DNA from: Epiperipatus broadwayi
Taxonomy: Eukaryota; Onychophora; Udeonychophora; Euonychophora; Peripatidae
DNA: 64,000 bases
Direction of reading: 5' to 3'
Assembly (NCBI GenBank): GCA_028023455.1
Contig: JAQFVV010000049.1
Coordinates: forward strand, 4,887,149 to 4,951,148
The first letter of the stretch is position 1, and the number at the start of each line of letters is the position of its first letter. The notes under the pieces were generated by a model. That model made no database searches. It had not been told where the DNA came from and was given only the letters and a program-made list of their open reading frames with translations. Below, piece after piece: positions 47,860 to 59,350 of this stretch. The translations under genes and the position numbers were made by a program.

Positions 47860-48205
47860 GAATTCCAAAGCAAAAAATTGTTCAATTATTTAAACGAATG
47901 ATGAATTTACTAAACTTATTCTAACATCATTTCTAATGAAAAAGTCCATTGTCAATGTTTCAGAGTCCCAACATTTTGGATGATGATTTCTGTACTGTTG
48001 AGAAACAATGCTGAGGTGAGGTGAAGCAAAAAATAAAACAGTAAAATTTTAAAATTCAAGTTTATCATTTTAATCATAATTTAATAAGTAATTAAACATG
48101 TTAGTTTAAAAAAAATTAATTTGCATGCGCATAATAAAATTTTTGCAAAGAAATCCAATCATATATCATGTGATTTAACTTAATAAGATTGTACTACAAA
48201 TGTTA
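47860..48205. other. AT-rich sequence, nothing recognised
   Basis: Contains TCATGTGA at 48166-48173, about 45 bases before the hammerhead; otherwise featureless. Confidence 0.5.
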
Positions 48206-48212
48206 TATAAAG

Positions 48213-48255
48213 AGCACACTGATGATAGCCAGAGTTAGAAATTGATCTGAGGATA
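48213..48255 (+). ncRNA. Hammerhead ribozyme, single copy (stem I weakened)
   Basis: CTGATGA lies at 48219-48225, stem II TAGC/GTTA (one G-U) closes around CAGA, and GAAA is at 48238-48241. Stem III is ATTGAT and the cleavage triplet ATC ends at 48247. Stem I (CACA with TGAG) carries a mismatch. Stem II differs from the 34.1- and 43.0-kb copies on both strands yet still pairs. Confidence 0.75.
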
Positions 48256-48539
48256 GGGATATTCAGGAAAGCTTGTTAAGGGCTATTTATTAGCATGCTT
48301 ATTATATAATAATAAAATTTTATACAATACTTTAATTATGATTAAATAAGATATAATATTAGATTACTCTTTAAAATATTAGTTGAGCAATAGAATGGTG
48401 AACTTTAAACAGATCAAAATAATCAAAGTTTGATATTGATAATGCAGTGGAATGGTCAATGTATATTATGTAAAAAAAAAAAATTGTACTAAAATGATAT
48501 TCAAAATAATAAATAAAAAATATTAGCTTTTTTGTGTCT

Positions 48540-49720
48540 GGCAGGATGGAACGTTATCAATACTATAAATAAATATTTTGAGCAACTAATAGGTGAGTAG
48601 ATGAATCGATCACTTATGATGCCATAGTAAAAAAAATGAAAGATCATTTTAGCTCAGAACCATCTCATCATATAGCCAGATTAACACTAAGAAATAGAAA
48701 GCAATATAATGGTGGGACTATAGTGTTATGAGAATCATCAAAAATTGTAGTTATGGTTATTTTATAGAGCAAGTACTTCTGGATCAGTTATTATGGGAGA
48801 TCTCAGATGATAGGCTTCATCAAAATTTATTTATGGAGGCAGATTTTACTTACAAAAGTGCAATTAAGAATGGAATAGCTTATGAACTAGTACTTGAACA
48901 GGATCTGGTGTTTAGAAATAGAAATTAGAAAAATGTGAAATGTGTAAAACAATGAGAACACATGATAACTAGAAATTGGGGTTGACAATGAAAAAAAAAT
49001 AAGAAAGTTATTTGCTTTTTCCACAGAGCAAAGGGCGATTTCACATGGTCTTGCAAATGGAAAAATGAGATGTTTAAAGTTAGAGGGCATCTAGCAAAAG
49101 TATGTTAAAAGGTTGAAACTTTACAGAAGTCTGATGGATCCAAAAATAAAAAAGCTGAGAAAAGGGAAATTCAGTAGCATTCATGCAATAACACATGTGA
49201 AAGCAATAGTGAAAAACAAGACCATGACAAAATTAGATATGAGGTGCAGAAGTAGAGATGGAGATAGATAGTGGATCGGGGATCACATTAATATCAGACT
49301 CACTATGGAAAAAATAAATGCAGGGAAAAATAATACAAATATAAAGAATATGTTTATAAAGGCTTAGATGTAAGTGGAAATAGGATATATACTAAAGGAA
49401 TAGTGAAATAACAATTAAATATAGAAATAGAGATGTAAAACTTCCTTTCTATATAGGAGAATGGGTTATTATTCCCAATATAAGGTATGAATGGTTTGAT
49501 GTAATCAAAATCAATATTAGTATAATTAAAAATATTATGATTGAATGAGAAATGATACAAACTTTTCCTATCTTATTTGAGAATGATTTAGGTTTAATGA
49601 GTACAAACCTGGTGAATGTGGAGTTGATAAATTAAATTGGCCAGTGTGTGAGAAGCATAAGCCAAAAAATTAGAAGATTATGTATAAAATGCATAGAGGA
49701 TATTCTTCTGGAGTTGGAGG
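48540..49720 (+). pseudogene. Ty3/gypsy-type retrotransposon fragment: gag, zinc knuckle, protease
   Basis: Several plus-strand frames add up to a K02A2.6-like gypsy gag-pol start. First comes YDAIVKKMKDHFSSEPSHHI (48630-48690), then the best frame, 48728-48928, with EQVLLDQLLWEISDDRLHQN and a helical tail. A decayed zinc knuckle follows near 49020-49110 (C and H residues in a GHLAKVC context). The aspartic protease EIDSGSGITLISDSLW starts at 49261, with the catalytic D-S-G at 49267-49275. Then come FYIGEWVIIPN and PILFENDLGLMST, as found between protease and reverse transcriptase. Stops and frame changes are frequent, and RT, RNase H, integrase and LTRs are not visible. It is a 3'-truncated relic. 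Confidence 0.8.
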
Positions 49721-49729
49721 AAGTGTGTT

Positions 49730-52700
49730 ATATTTATATAAAAGGGGGAGTTTAAAAAATATTACAATTTTAAATACTGGAAATGAGAGAATTGGAATTT
49801 TAAAAGGCACATTGAATTTTAAAAGGAAAAAAAAAGCATTCTAGAATAAAAGATATGAAATAAAAATTTGGAGCGAAAATGACTTAAGGAAATGAGAATA
49901 AATGTATAGTGGTGTTTGTGTAAATAAAAAGAATTAATTACAGGGTTTTTTTGTTTCAAACTGATAATGAGATAATATGTAAAATATGTTAGTTTAATTA
50001 GTGATAAGAAAATGAGCTGATTAAATCTATAATTAATGAAATAAGAAATTGAAGAAAAATAACTTAAATTAGTAAGACAGGAAATGATTAGGCCGTCTTA
50101 ATAAATTAAAATAGACTAGTAAATATGTAAATACATAATTTAATTAGTGAGAAGGTAAGAAGAAATTCATAGATATATAAAGAGTGGAAAAGAAAAAGAT
50201 GCAATAGAATTTTCCATTTTTACAATTGTGTGTCACAAATTGTGTTTCCTCTATCATCAGCAGTTAGCAGAAAAGATATATAGCAGAGAGCTGGTACTCC
50301 ACAATATCATGGAGATACAAATCCCAGGCATCAGTTACCTGAAAATTAATGAACTGGTTAGAATTTTATACAGATTGTCCTGATCTTATTATTATTTTAT
50401 ATATATCTGGCAAAGCTTTATGGGGATATACTACCAAACGGTAAAGTAGAAATGTATATTATGTGATTGTTATAAATGTATGGAATATAGCAAATAATAG
50501 CTGTCTTTATTAAGGATCACTATATTTCATAACCAAGGCATTGGATATTTTATTTTTAACTTGTGCAGGTTAGAGTTTGTAACATTGGGAGACATTGTTT
50601 GTTTGTCATATCAATTATTTTAGCAAATTGGGTTTGCAAATTTATTCTATATTTTAATCTATTTTGTTGTGATTTTTTAGTGGTTCATTTTGCAAATTCA
50701 TAGCAAAAGTATTAAAATTATATATAACTTAGATACTAAAGCTAATAATGTTCAAGGGTAAATTGGTATATAAATGTAGATACATGAAACTAGACCACAA
50801 TATCAAACAATACCTAAAATTGCAACCTCTTTGTTATTAAATCAAAGGCCTGCATTTTTTTTTATAAAATAAAATAGTTGAGTTTATTGTTAAATTATTA
50901 TTTAGTATAAATAGTTATTCTTTACACATTTACATTTGTTAATCACTATTAATAATAAAATCTGGTTAATATACAAAGTAATTTTACCACTTTCAATTAT
51001 GCTAATATTACAAAATAAGATATATTTTAATTATATTTTTTTTATTTGCTTTGACTAATATTGAAAATTTTGAAATTACATCTAAAATCATTGTTGTTCA
51101 ATTAATTAATGGAAGTACTTTTAACATTTTTATAACATGCCAAGTAATTGAGTTTGAGACCAAAATTATTTTAGCAGGTGATTTTCATATATAGGTAAAT
51201 AATAATAATTTTTCCTGTTAGAATTTCTTTTGCAATTAATTACTTGTTATTCCATTATGATATAATCAATGCTTTTCTGAATTTTTGTTATATTTTATAC
51301 TTTCTAGAATTCAATTATTATTAGATAGTATCATTGCATCTTAAGTCTTGTTAGCGATTTCCTGAATTGCATGATAACATTCTTTTTATACAGCAATACA
51401 TTCCAAGTCCAATGGTTGAATGACGACTTCTATCATACAAGTTACTTTTTTCTTATGAATTATGGTGCAAATCTTAACCTTAAAATTGTACTTCATAGAT
51501 TTAAAAGTTTAAAATTCTAATCACAGTATCTGAACTATCTAATATAACATAACAAAACATAGGTTAATAATATCAACTACTTAATAAATAATCTTATAGT
51601 CTGATGATTGGAAAATCATATAATGATCTGTAACTTTATCTATGGTTTAATATATTTATATATATACTAAAGATTGTCACTTCACTAAAAAAAAGATTGA
51701 ATTTATTTATTCAAAAAGTTTAATTAAATCACATTAAACAGGTATGTGCCACCCACTGACAACCATCCCTTGTTAAACTCCTCATTCGTTTTCAAGGCAA
51801 AATTATGCATGGAAAAGGAAAAAAGGGAGAACACTATTTATCTATATCTAAATTGTTATACATAAATAATACTTTATTTATTAATTACAAATACATATTT
51901 TATGTTAATTTGCGGTATGTAAAACTTGGTTTGTTCTTTTGCATAATTCATTAAATACGAGTCATTATAATATTTGATATTTTAGCAAGAGATGCGGTGC
52001 TTAAACATTATCTTTATTTTTTAAAAAGTTAATTGAATATAAATTACATAATTATTTGTGCAAAAACCTTGTTTAAAAAAAAAGATGGTTTTACTTATTC
52101 CTGTCATCTTTGAAAAACGTGACTTTCTTGATTCGTTTCAATGGACTTTGTCTTTCGACAGAGTCGCTTGTTTGAAACTAGTTGAAATTGTAGGATTTAT
52201 AACATAAAATTTCTTAAGAGTCTGAATAATTATAGAGCAGTTATTAACGTACAAAAGTAACTGAATCTAAGAAGGGGGGGTTTATTCTACAATTAAATGA
52301 TTTTATCAAAGAATATGGTTGAAAAATATTTATTGAGTGAACTTGTAAATTTGAGAAATGTGATATAGCAGATTATTATTACAGAATTGTGTGAACTAGG
52401 AGAATTTGATAAAGAATTTAATGAAATTCTTTAATGCAAAATCAAGTTTGGGTTAAACTCTCCAGTTATTGTCAATAGTATGAAAGACAGCATATTGTTT
52501 TGTCCTATTTTATAATTATTATCAAAATATTCTTATTGACCTAAATTCTTTTAAAATATTTAAAAAATTTTCACCAAAAATTAGAAAAAGACAACAATCA
52601 TTTTTTTTACAAATAAATTAGTCATATATTAAATATTTTTCATTCTATTAATTTTGCGAAAGAGTGTATACTATTTTAAAATTGAATGTCTTTTATTATT

Positions 52701-53860
52701 TAAATAAACTGAATTTTTATATATTTAAAAGTAATTATCACTATAACAAATTAAATGTTATAGTATAGATATGTAATTTGTTATAATTTAGCTAATATAT
52801 ATATAATTATTACATATAATAATAATAATTTAAAGGTGTATTTTCTAAATTAATATATGAATATAAAATATATAAAAACACACGTTAAATATGAAACGTT
52901 TAAAATTATTTAATTGTAAATTTAAATACAATTAAGATGGAGTATTTAGATGCATGTAAAATGATATAAATATAAAATTAATATAAAACATCAGATTTTA
53001 AGTAAATTATTTTTAATTACTTTTGATAGGTGTTAATGTGTATAAACAATTTTTTGGGATAATTAATTTTGTAATAATACTGATACTTATATATATGTAT
53101 ATGTTATATCTCTGAAAAAGATTACTGATTGGTCAAAACTGTCAACTACTTTGAAAAATTTATGTATGATAAAATATTGTATTTGCATTGCATAAAAAAT
53201 GTTTTTATCATTGTGTTTTAATGCTAAACTTAAATATTAATTTCAATATATTTAACTTAGTTTGAATGTATTGCTTTAATTATAGTAATATTGCATTCTT
53301 TGTTTATATTTAATAGTTTTGTTTTAAAATGCATAGTTGTGTTTTCTAGTCATTAAAACTATTACTTAATTGTAATTTTTACTGTATTAATATTAATATA
53401 GTTTGAAATGGTTAGTATACAAATGAGTTTGCCTACTTATTCATTCAATAAAAATATACAGGCACAGCCAGTTATATTTAAGATCATTACAAATAAATAA
53501 CATAATAAACATTTAAATTACAGTTAATATATTAATGATTCATATTTTAGACATTTATATTTTTCAGCAGTCTTTATTTGCTTTTTTTGATTTTACAACA
53601 GTCCATAAAATACATATTATTTTTATAACTTTATAATTTATTGAATTGTCAAAATTTTAAATTCATCATCAACAAATTGTAGTTATTTCAATTTAAAATG
53701 AAACAAATATTATTTAATATATAGGCACATGTCATAATTACATTTTAATGATTGAATAAAGTCTCTATAGTTTTATTTTATAAATTATAATTATAAATAA
53801 TAAATAAAAGGTGTTTACATATTATCCAATATTAAGCATTAACACTTTGACATTTACAAG
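49730..53860. other. AT-rich sequence, mostly unassigned
   Basis: The first few hundred bases may be further gypsy debris. A CpG-bearing patch occurs at about 51900-52260 (GCGGTATG, ATGCGGTGC, TTTCGACAGAGTCGC). A G7 run lies near 52275. No gene is recognised. Confidence 0.45.
50268..50345 (+). mobile_element. Weak tRNA-like segment
   Basis: TAGCAGAGAGCTGG resembles an A box and GATACAAATCCC, about 35 bases later, a B box. There is no convincing cloverleaf. It is offered as a possible SINE remnant only. Confidence 0.25.
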
Positions 53861-53870
53861 ATTTTTTATG

Positions 53871-54740
53871 TTCAATGTTTGTGTTCAATTATAATTCAGA
53901 ATGAATGACTAAACCCTTGGATAATTGGTCTGTTCTATCATAGATTTATATGACATGTGAATAGGAGGGAGTTCACAATATAAGACTAACCTTTAATAAA
54001 TTATAAAATATGAATATATGGATTGGATATTAATGAGCAACTGATATTAGAAATTTTAGCTAGCAGAGTTAATTGTTAAAATATAGGTTTCTTTCTTCTA
54101 TTGTATTCAATGTAAAGTTGAAATTATTAAATTAGAATGATAAGTGACCATCCTTTGTAGGGATCAAAGATAAGGGTTAGCAAAGAGTTAATGAACACAA
54201 ATAAAAGACAATCATGCCTACACAATTATTGATTTAATCAAAACACATTATTTTTGTCATAAAACAATCATGAATGGAAACCATCATCGAAATTAATTTG
54301 TCAAATATTAAATTAAATTAGTTGTCTGTCATTTGATTTTTCTACTTTTCAATAATTCACACTATAGGTATATCCAATATGCACATCAGAGATAGAATAT
54401 ATATACCTTGAAATAAGGTAAATGTACATTTTTTTTGAGTTTGACTCTGTGACATAATGAGGATCAAGAAGAGATGAAGTAAAAAAAGTTATGTAAGTGT
54501 AAATTCCATCTCACTCATTCAGTAATTATCATAGAATCACTTCGTAAAATCCAGGTAAACCATCAGATAACTGACTTGCCCTATATGGTTTAATGCCATA
54601 CCTTGAAAACCAACTGGGTGACCACACTTACATGCACCTCTCTTAGAGGAAAATATCAACACATTATGTATGCTGCCAAATCTGTGGGGCTCTTAAATAA
54701 GAGCATGGCAGCAGATATTCTGTCCCATTACATGTAGTGT
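53871..54740 (+). repeat. Left long terminal repeat of a degenerate LTR element
   Basis: About 700 bases from TTCAATGTTTGTGTTCAATTA to CATCAGATAACTGACTT (53871-54577) recur as 57450-58143 at roughly 85% identity by eye. Further similarity (GCATGGCAGCAGATATTCTGTCC against GCATGACAACATATATTCCATCC) shows the left copy runs on to about 54735 and the right copy has a deletion of about 120 bp. An ATATAAGA word near 53978 (ATATAAAA in the right copy) is a TATA-like promoter candidate. The true 5' end of the LTR is uncertain. Confidence 0.75.
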
Positions 54741-55012
54741 CCAACGTATTGGGTATAAACTCAGATTGTTGTCATATTGTACTTGGTAAAATCAATGTAC
54801 TGATCAGTTGCAATTTCAAAACCATAAGTCACTAGAAATCTGAACACATATATATATTCTATCCTATTATATATGGCACATACAATCGTTGGGCATGAAT
54901 CACATATATTTAGATTACAATTTTCATTACATCCCATTGCATATAGTACATCCAATAGTTGGGCATGAATCACATATATTGAGATTACAAGTTTTGGCAC
55001 ATCCCATTACAT
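54723..55012 (+). repeat. 70-bp tandem repeats between left LTR and putative primer site
   Basis: TCCCATTACATAT-type starts recur at 54862, 54932 and 55002 with a period of 70, and a decayed start lies at 54723. Clear units share GTTGGGCATGAATCACATAT and GATTACAA. They could be part of the LTR or of the leader. Confidence 0.8.
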
Positions 55013-55030
55013 ATGGTACCAAACTTAGGG
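55013..55030 (+). other. Possible primer binding site of the LTR element
   Basis: TATGGTACCAAACTTAGGGG follows the tandem repeats. LTR elements usually start the primer site with TGG (complement of the tRNA CCA end) right after the LTR, and TGGTACCAAACTTAGGGG has that form. The matching tRNA was not identified, so this is tentative. Confidence 0.35.
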
Positions 55031-55375
55031 GCCAGAAAACATATGATTATTTCATGATTTACTAATAGTTTTAATATGTGATGAACAGAAACTAGACAAA
55101 TGACAAACCCCATAATAAACAGATACCAATAAAATAGTCATGTAGTCAGCCAAATAAACAAAGCATAAGTGAGATATGAAGTAGCACATTAAATAAATAA
55201 ACAAAATGATGATCAAATAAAAATTTAATTGAAACTCATGTTAAATGCATGACAGCAGGAAGTCTATCATGTCTATCAAATTACTTGACATATATAGACA
55301 GAATTAGTTTGAAATAAAATTGCATAAATCTATTTTACAGACAATAATAAAATATAACATATATATATATATCAG

Positions 55376-55900
55376 ATGATAACTATGAGTAAAATTAAAA
55401 CAATGGAATTAGAAAATAGTAAAGAAATTGAAAGGAAAAAAATCCTGGTTGAACAGATGCAAATTTATAATAGCAATAGTTTAGAAACTTCTACTTTCGA
55501 AAATATAGTAGAAAATAGTGTAGAAATATCTGGGGGGACTGTCTCAGAAGTAAACCAACCTCAAGAGACACGAATAATTGTAGAAACCCAAAAGAATAAA
55601 GGAACAGACACAAATGACCCTACTGTCAACAAGATAATGACAATGATGCAACAAATGTTTATTAACATGAATGCAGATTTATCTACTAAAATAGAAAAAC
55701 AGAATGCTGATTTAAAAGCTGATGTATCTAATTTGAAAATGGATTTTGTCTTCCAAAATAGAAAAAACAGAATGCCGATTTGAAAGGAGATATATGTAAT
55801 AAAATGGATAAAGAGTGCTGATTTATCTAAAAAAATAGATAAACAAAATGCAGAATTAAAAGAAAAAATAAAAGTAATATAAAGGTTTATGTACAAGAAA
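55376..55900 (+). pseudogene. Gag-like coiled-coil protein of the LTR element (frameshifted)
   Basis: An open frame of 135 codons lies between the two LTRs. The N-terminal part is acidic and polar; from about residue 85 it turns into a repeated NADLSTKIEKQNADLKADVS pattern, a coiled coil built from repeats of a K-x-x-QNA-L unit. The frame breaks near 55765, where a later repeat carries AGAAAAAACAG instead of AGAAAAACAG, one extra A. The repeat pattern continues in another frame to about 55880. N-terminal coiled coils of this kind occur in gag proteins of some gypsy elements. Given its place directly after the leader, gag is the likely identity, but no capsid motif or zinc knuckle is visible. 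Confidence 0.55.
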
Positions 55901-56084
55901 GATCGCAAGTGTCAAATTAGACTCACTGAATTCAGGAAACAGATAGAAAACAAATTTGATGTGAAGTTTGTTGTGATGACACAACAGATGATATTTTAAA
56001 AATTAAACACAGAATAGACACCAAAGCCATCTCAATGAAACAAACATGTGAAAACTCCAAACCCATATTGGAAGTAAATTTAAA

Positions 56085-56369
56085 ATGCCAGTGGTAAATG
56101 AAATGGATGAATATATGGAATCACATCAGTATGTCAACATTTATCATAAAATTAAATTTGAAATATGTTCTAGGGATGATATTTATAAACCACATGACAG
56201 TTATTGTGATGTAATACTTTCAAATCATGCTACCTTTGTAGAAGAGAAATGTTACAACCATAATAAAATTTATGAAACTTTAAATGAAGCAACCATGTTT
56301 AATTATCTTAAGTGTAAATTAAGATACTTGAAATTTTGCATAATGAAAGAGATGATCGAAATCAAATGA
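56085..56369 (+). pseudogene. Internal open frame of the LTR element, unknown
   Basis: Ninety-four codons begin MPVVNEMDEYMESHQYVNIY and include several cysteines and histidines, without a recognised protease, RT or integrase motif. A further 62-codon frame lies at 56636-56824. Both sit between the LTRs, so they are presumably remnants of the element's body. The internal region is only about 2.4 kb, too short for a complete gag-pol, so the element is deleted or non-autonomous. Confidence 0.35.
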
Positions 56370-57370
56370 GTAAATAGTGGATAATACTTGAAATTACAAT
56401 GAACCTTAGTAGAAACAAAAAGTTGTTACATTCCATAAACTATGTAATATGTATGAAGGCCCATTCATCTTTATTAAATGTAAAAACATAATTGCTTAAT
56501 AGGCCTAAAATAAAAATGAACCTAAAGAATTATGACCTAGGTCATGAAAATCAAAGTACTAGAAATGAAATAATCCCAATTTTTTTTTTTTGATATAAGT
56601 AAATCTAATTAAGACAAAACAAAAATCCACAAAATGTGAATTTAAATTTATGTAATGATTCATTAGGATTAGGATTAATCAGATTGAAGGATGAAAGTAT
56701 TAAGGAGGATAATACACAACATAAAACTGGCACTAAAATATATTTGAGAAATGAACTCTTAGGAATAAATCATATCTCTAGAACCCATAGGGAAGGATAC
56801 CATTATCATGAAAATGGAGAGTAATGAGTTTAACATGTTGTTCCATTCAGGAGTGAATGACAATGAACACATTTAATGGATACTGGAGAAAATTCAGTCA
56901 GTCTCAAGATTAAGGAGCAGGATTGGCACCATTAGACAGACTATTTATAAATAATGTTTAGGTCAGCTAAAAGAAAATTTAGCTGCAGATGAATATGATC
57001 TTAAGTGACTAAGATAGAATAGTACCAAATATATTAACAAAGACACACTGTGTAAAATAAATAAATAAATACATATATACTCCTGAAAGTGAAACAAAAG
57101 CAAGTAATCAAAATTCTAATCCTACATGATAGGCCATAAAAAAAAATCAAAAAAAATCTTTCAAGGGAATGAAGCTAAAAACAAAATAAGCATACCCAAA
57201 CCTTATTACATCAAGTATTGACTACACTCATAAAACATCTATTGATTGGGAAAAAGATTGAATAGAGGCACACAATGCTACTAAAGAGTAAAAGACAATA
57301 AAAACAAAAACTAAATTGAACCATCAATTAAGAATTAAATTAAATATATTTATTTTAATCAGTTAAGTGT

Positions 57371-57386
57371 GGTGGTGAGGGGGGGA
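57371..57386 (+). other. Possible polypurine tract
   Basis: GGTGGTGAGGGGGGGAG is the only strong purine run ahead of the right LTR. It ends about 60 bases before the detected start of LTR similarity (57450), so either the LTR starts earlier than I can align or the tract is unrelated. Confidence 0.4.
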
Positions 57387-57449
57387 GTAAGTATACATTT
57401 AAATTGACCTCACAACCATTACCACCATCCATAGTTAAAAACATTGTTT

Positions 57450-58178
57450 ATATTCAATGTTTGTGTTCAATTAACTTAATTATTAATTATTTGTTATTAG
57501 GAATATATGACTAACCCCTTGGAAGATTGGTCTGTTCTATCATACATTTATATGACATCCGACTAGGAGGGGATTCAGAATATAAAAGCAACTTTCAACA
57601 AATTATAAAATATGGATAGATGGATTGGAAATTAATGAGCAACTGATATTAGAAATTTTAGTTAGTAGAATTAATTGTTAAAAAATAGGTTCTTTTTTAT
57701 ATTGTATTTGATGTAAAGTTGAAATCAATAAATTAGAATCATGAATAACCATCCTTTATAGGGATCAAAGATATGGGTTAGTAAATAGTTAATGAAAACA
57801 AATGGACTATGATTATGCCTACCAAAAACAATCATAAATGGAAATCATCATTGAAATTAATTTGTTAAATATTAAATTAAATTAGTTGTCTGTTGTTTGA
57901 TTTTTCTATTTTCCAATAAATCACACTATATGCATATGCAATACCAACATCAGATATGAAATAAATATATCTTGAAGTAAAGTATGTGTACATTCTTCCT
58001 GAGTTTGAACTCTGTTGCATAATGAAGATCAAGAAGAGGTGAAGTAAGGGAAATAATGTTAAGTGTACATTCCATCTCACTCAATCAGTAATTATTATAA
58101 AACCACTCTATAAAACCTAGGTAAATCATCAGATAATTGACTTTTAAAAGCATGACAACATATATTCCATCCTTTATG

Positions 58179-58190
<12 letters not shown>
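57450..58190 (+). repeat. Right long terminal repeat of the degenerate LTR element
   Basis: This is the direct repeat of 53871-54740, clear to 58143 and, after a deletion, in the short stretch to about 58175. Shared blocks include TTGGTCTGTTCTATCATA, GAGCAACTGATATTAGAAAT and TAAATTAGTTGTCTGT. It carries ATATAAAAGC near 57579. It ends in the TA/TG tract that begins the next palindromic element. Confidence 0.75.
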
Positions 58191-58209
<19 letters not shown>

Positions 58210-58210
58210 A
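58174..58210. repeat. (TA)n(TG)n microsatellite
   Basis: TATATATATATG runs into about eight TG units. It lies exactly between the right LTR and the palindromic element. Confidence 0.95.
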
Positions 58211-59350
58211 AATACAGGAATACTTCATTGCCTGGAGATTAATTGTACTTATACGGGTTTTGAATACAGACTTTCAAGCTGCCTTCAGCTATCCACTCTA
58301 TATCATACCACCAATAAACATAACTATATACATGAAAAAGATAAATGATCACTAATATATGTATTTTGGGCTGAACCAATACTCATTAGTTTTTCCATAT
58401 TATCAACTCCTACACACACACACACACATCAATGCTCTGATAAATTAAGAAAACAAATATTCAAACTTCAATGAATAGGCTTTAATCTACTCCATCCTCT
58501 AACACTTCAACCAATTTTATCATTGAATATATCATGATGTAATGCCAAATCCCATGCTGTTGCCAACATTATTGCCATGCCCATGTTGATCACTGTGACT
58601 CCTTATGCAGGATGCAGGTTGAATCTGTAATATTTAAAATACAGGCATATTTCATATACCTGGAGTTTAATTGTAATTATAGTGGTGTTAGACTTTCAAG
58701 CTCCCTTCAACACAGAATATATATATATATATATATATATTGGTGATTTTTATATATATATATATATATATATTGGTGATTTTTTATCTTTTTTTATATG
58801 TATGTGGTCATGGGTATCAGTGTTATGAGATAGAATGGGTAGGTGAAGGGAGTTTAAAAGACTGTTTAAATCTCCTATAGTTACAAGTACACTCAAGGTA
58901 TATGAAATATGCTTGTATTGCAAATGTTACAAATTTAGCCTGGATCCTGCTGATTCCTTCTTAGTATTTAAATGGACAAGGTCCTATACAAAATGTGTCA
59001 GAATGACCCAAGGTAAATATGGGTCTGACAATAATATCATCATCAGCATGGGATTTAGTCATTCCATCATCATATATTTAACAATGAGGATGGCTGAAGA
59101 GTTAGTAGGTGGAAGAGATTGAAGCCTGTCCACTAACATTTAAAGATATGCTATCTTAATATAAACAGAACCCTGACTGTGTATACATGTAGGAGATAAT
59201 GATCTGGATCAATTGATGAGTGATAGTTCAGCACAAAATATTGGTGATCATTTATTTTTTCACATGTGTGTGGTTATGTGTATCCATGGGGAAGACATAG
59301 AGTGAATAACTGAAGGGACCTTGAAAGTATGTGTTCAAATCTCTTATAAT
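58208..59350. mobile_element. Palindromic hammerhead-family element, copy 5 (composite)
   Basis: The left arm is 58230-58590 and the main right arm about 58905-59345. Between them, 58630-58710 repeats the outer end in direct orientation (ACAGG-ATA-TTCAT, CCTGGAG, TTTAATTGTA) and 58785-58905 repeats it inverted. The centre therefore holds extra terminal pieces, probably a nested or rearranged second copy. TA tracts at 58717-58740 and 58750-58773 each end in TTGGTGATTTTT-type sequence, a small direct duplication. Hammerheads are decayed on both arms: the left (minus) has CTAATGA and AAAA, the right has TTGATGA and AAAA. Confidence 0.7.

Noticed and set aside
50238-50262. CTGATGATAGAGGAAAC on the minus strand as another hammerhead
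   Set aside because: Only five bases separate CTGATGA from GAAA, too few for stem II, and no stem I pairing is seen.
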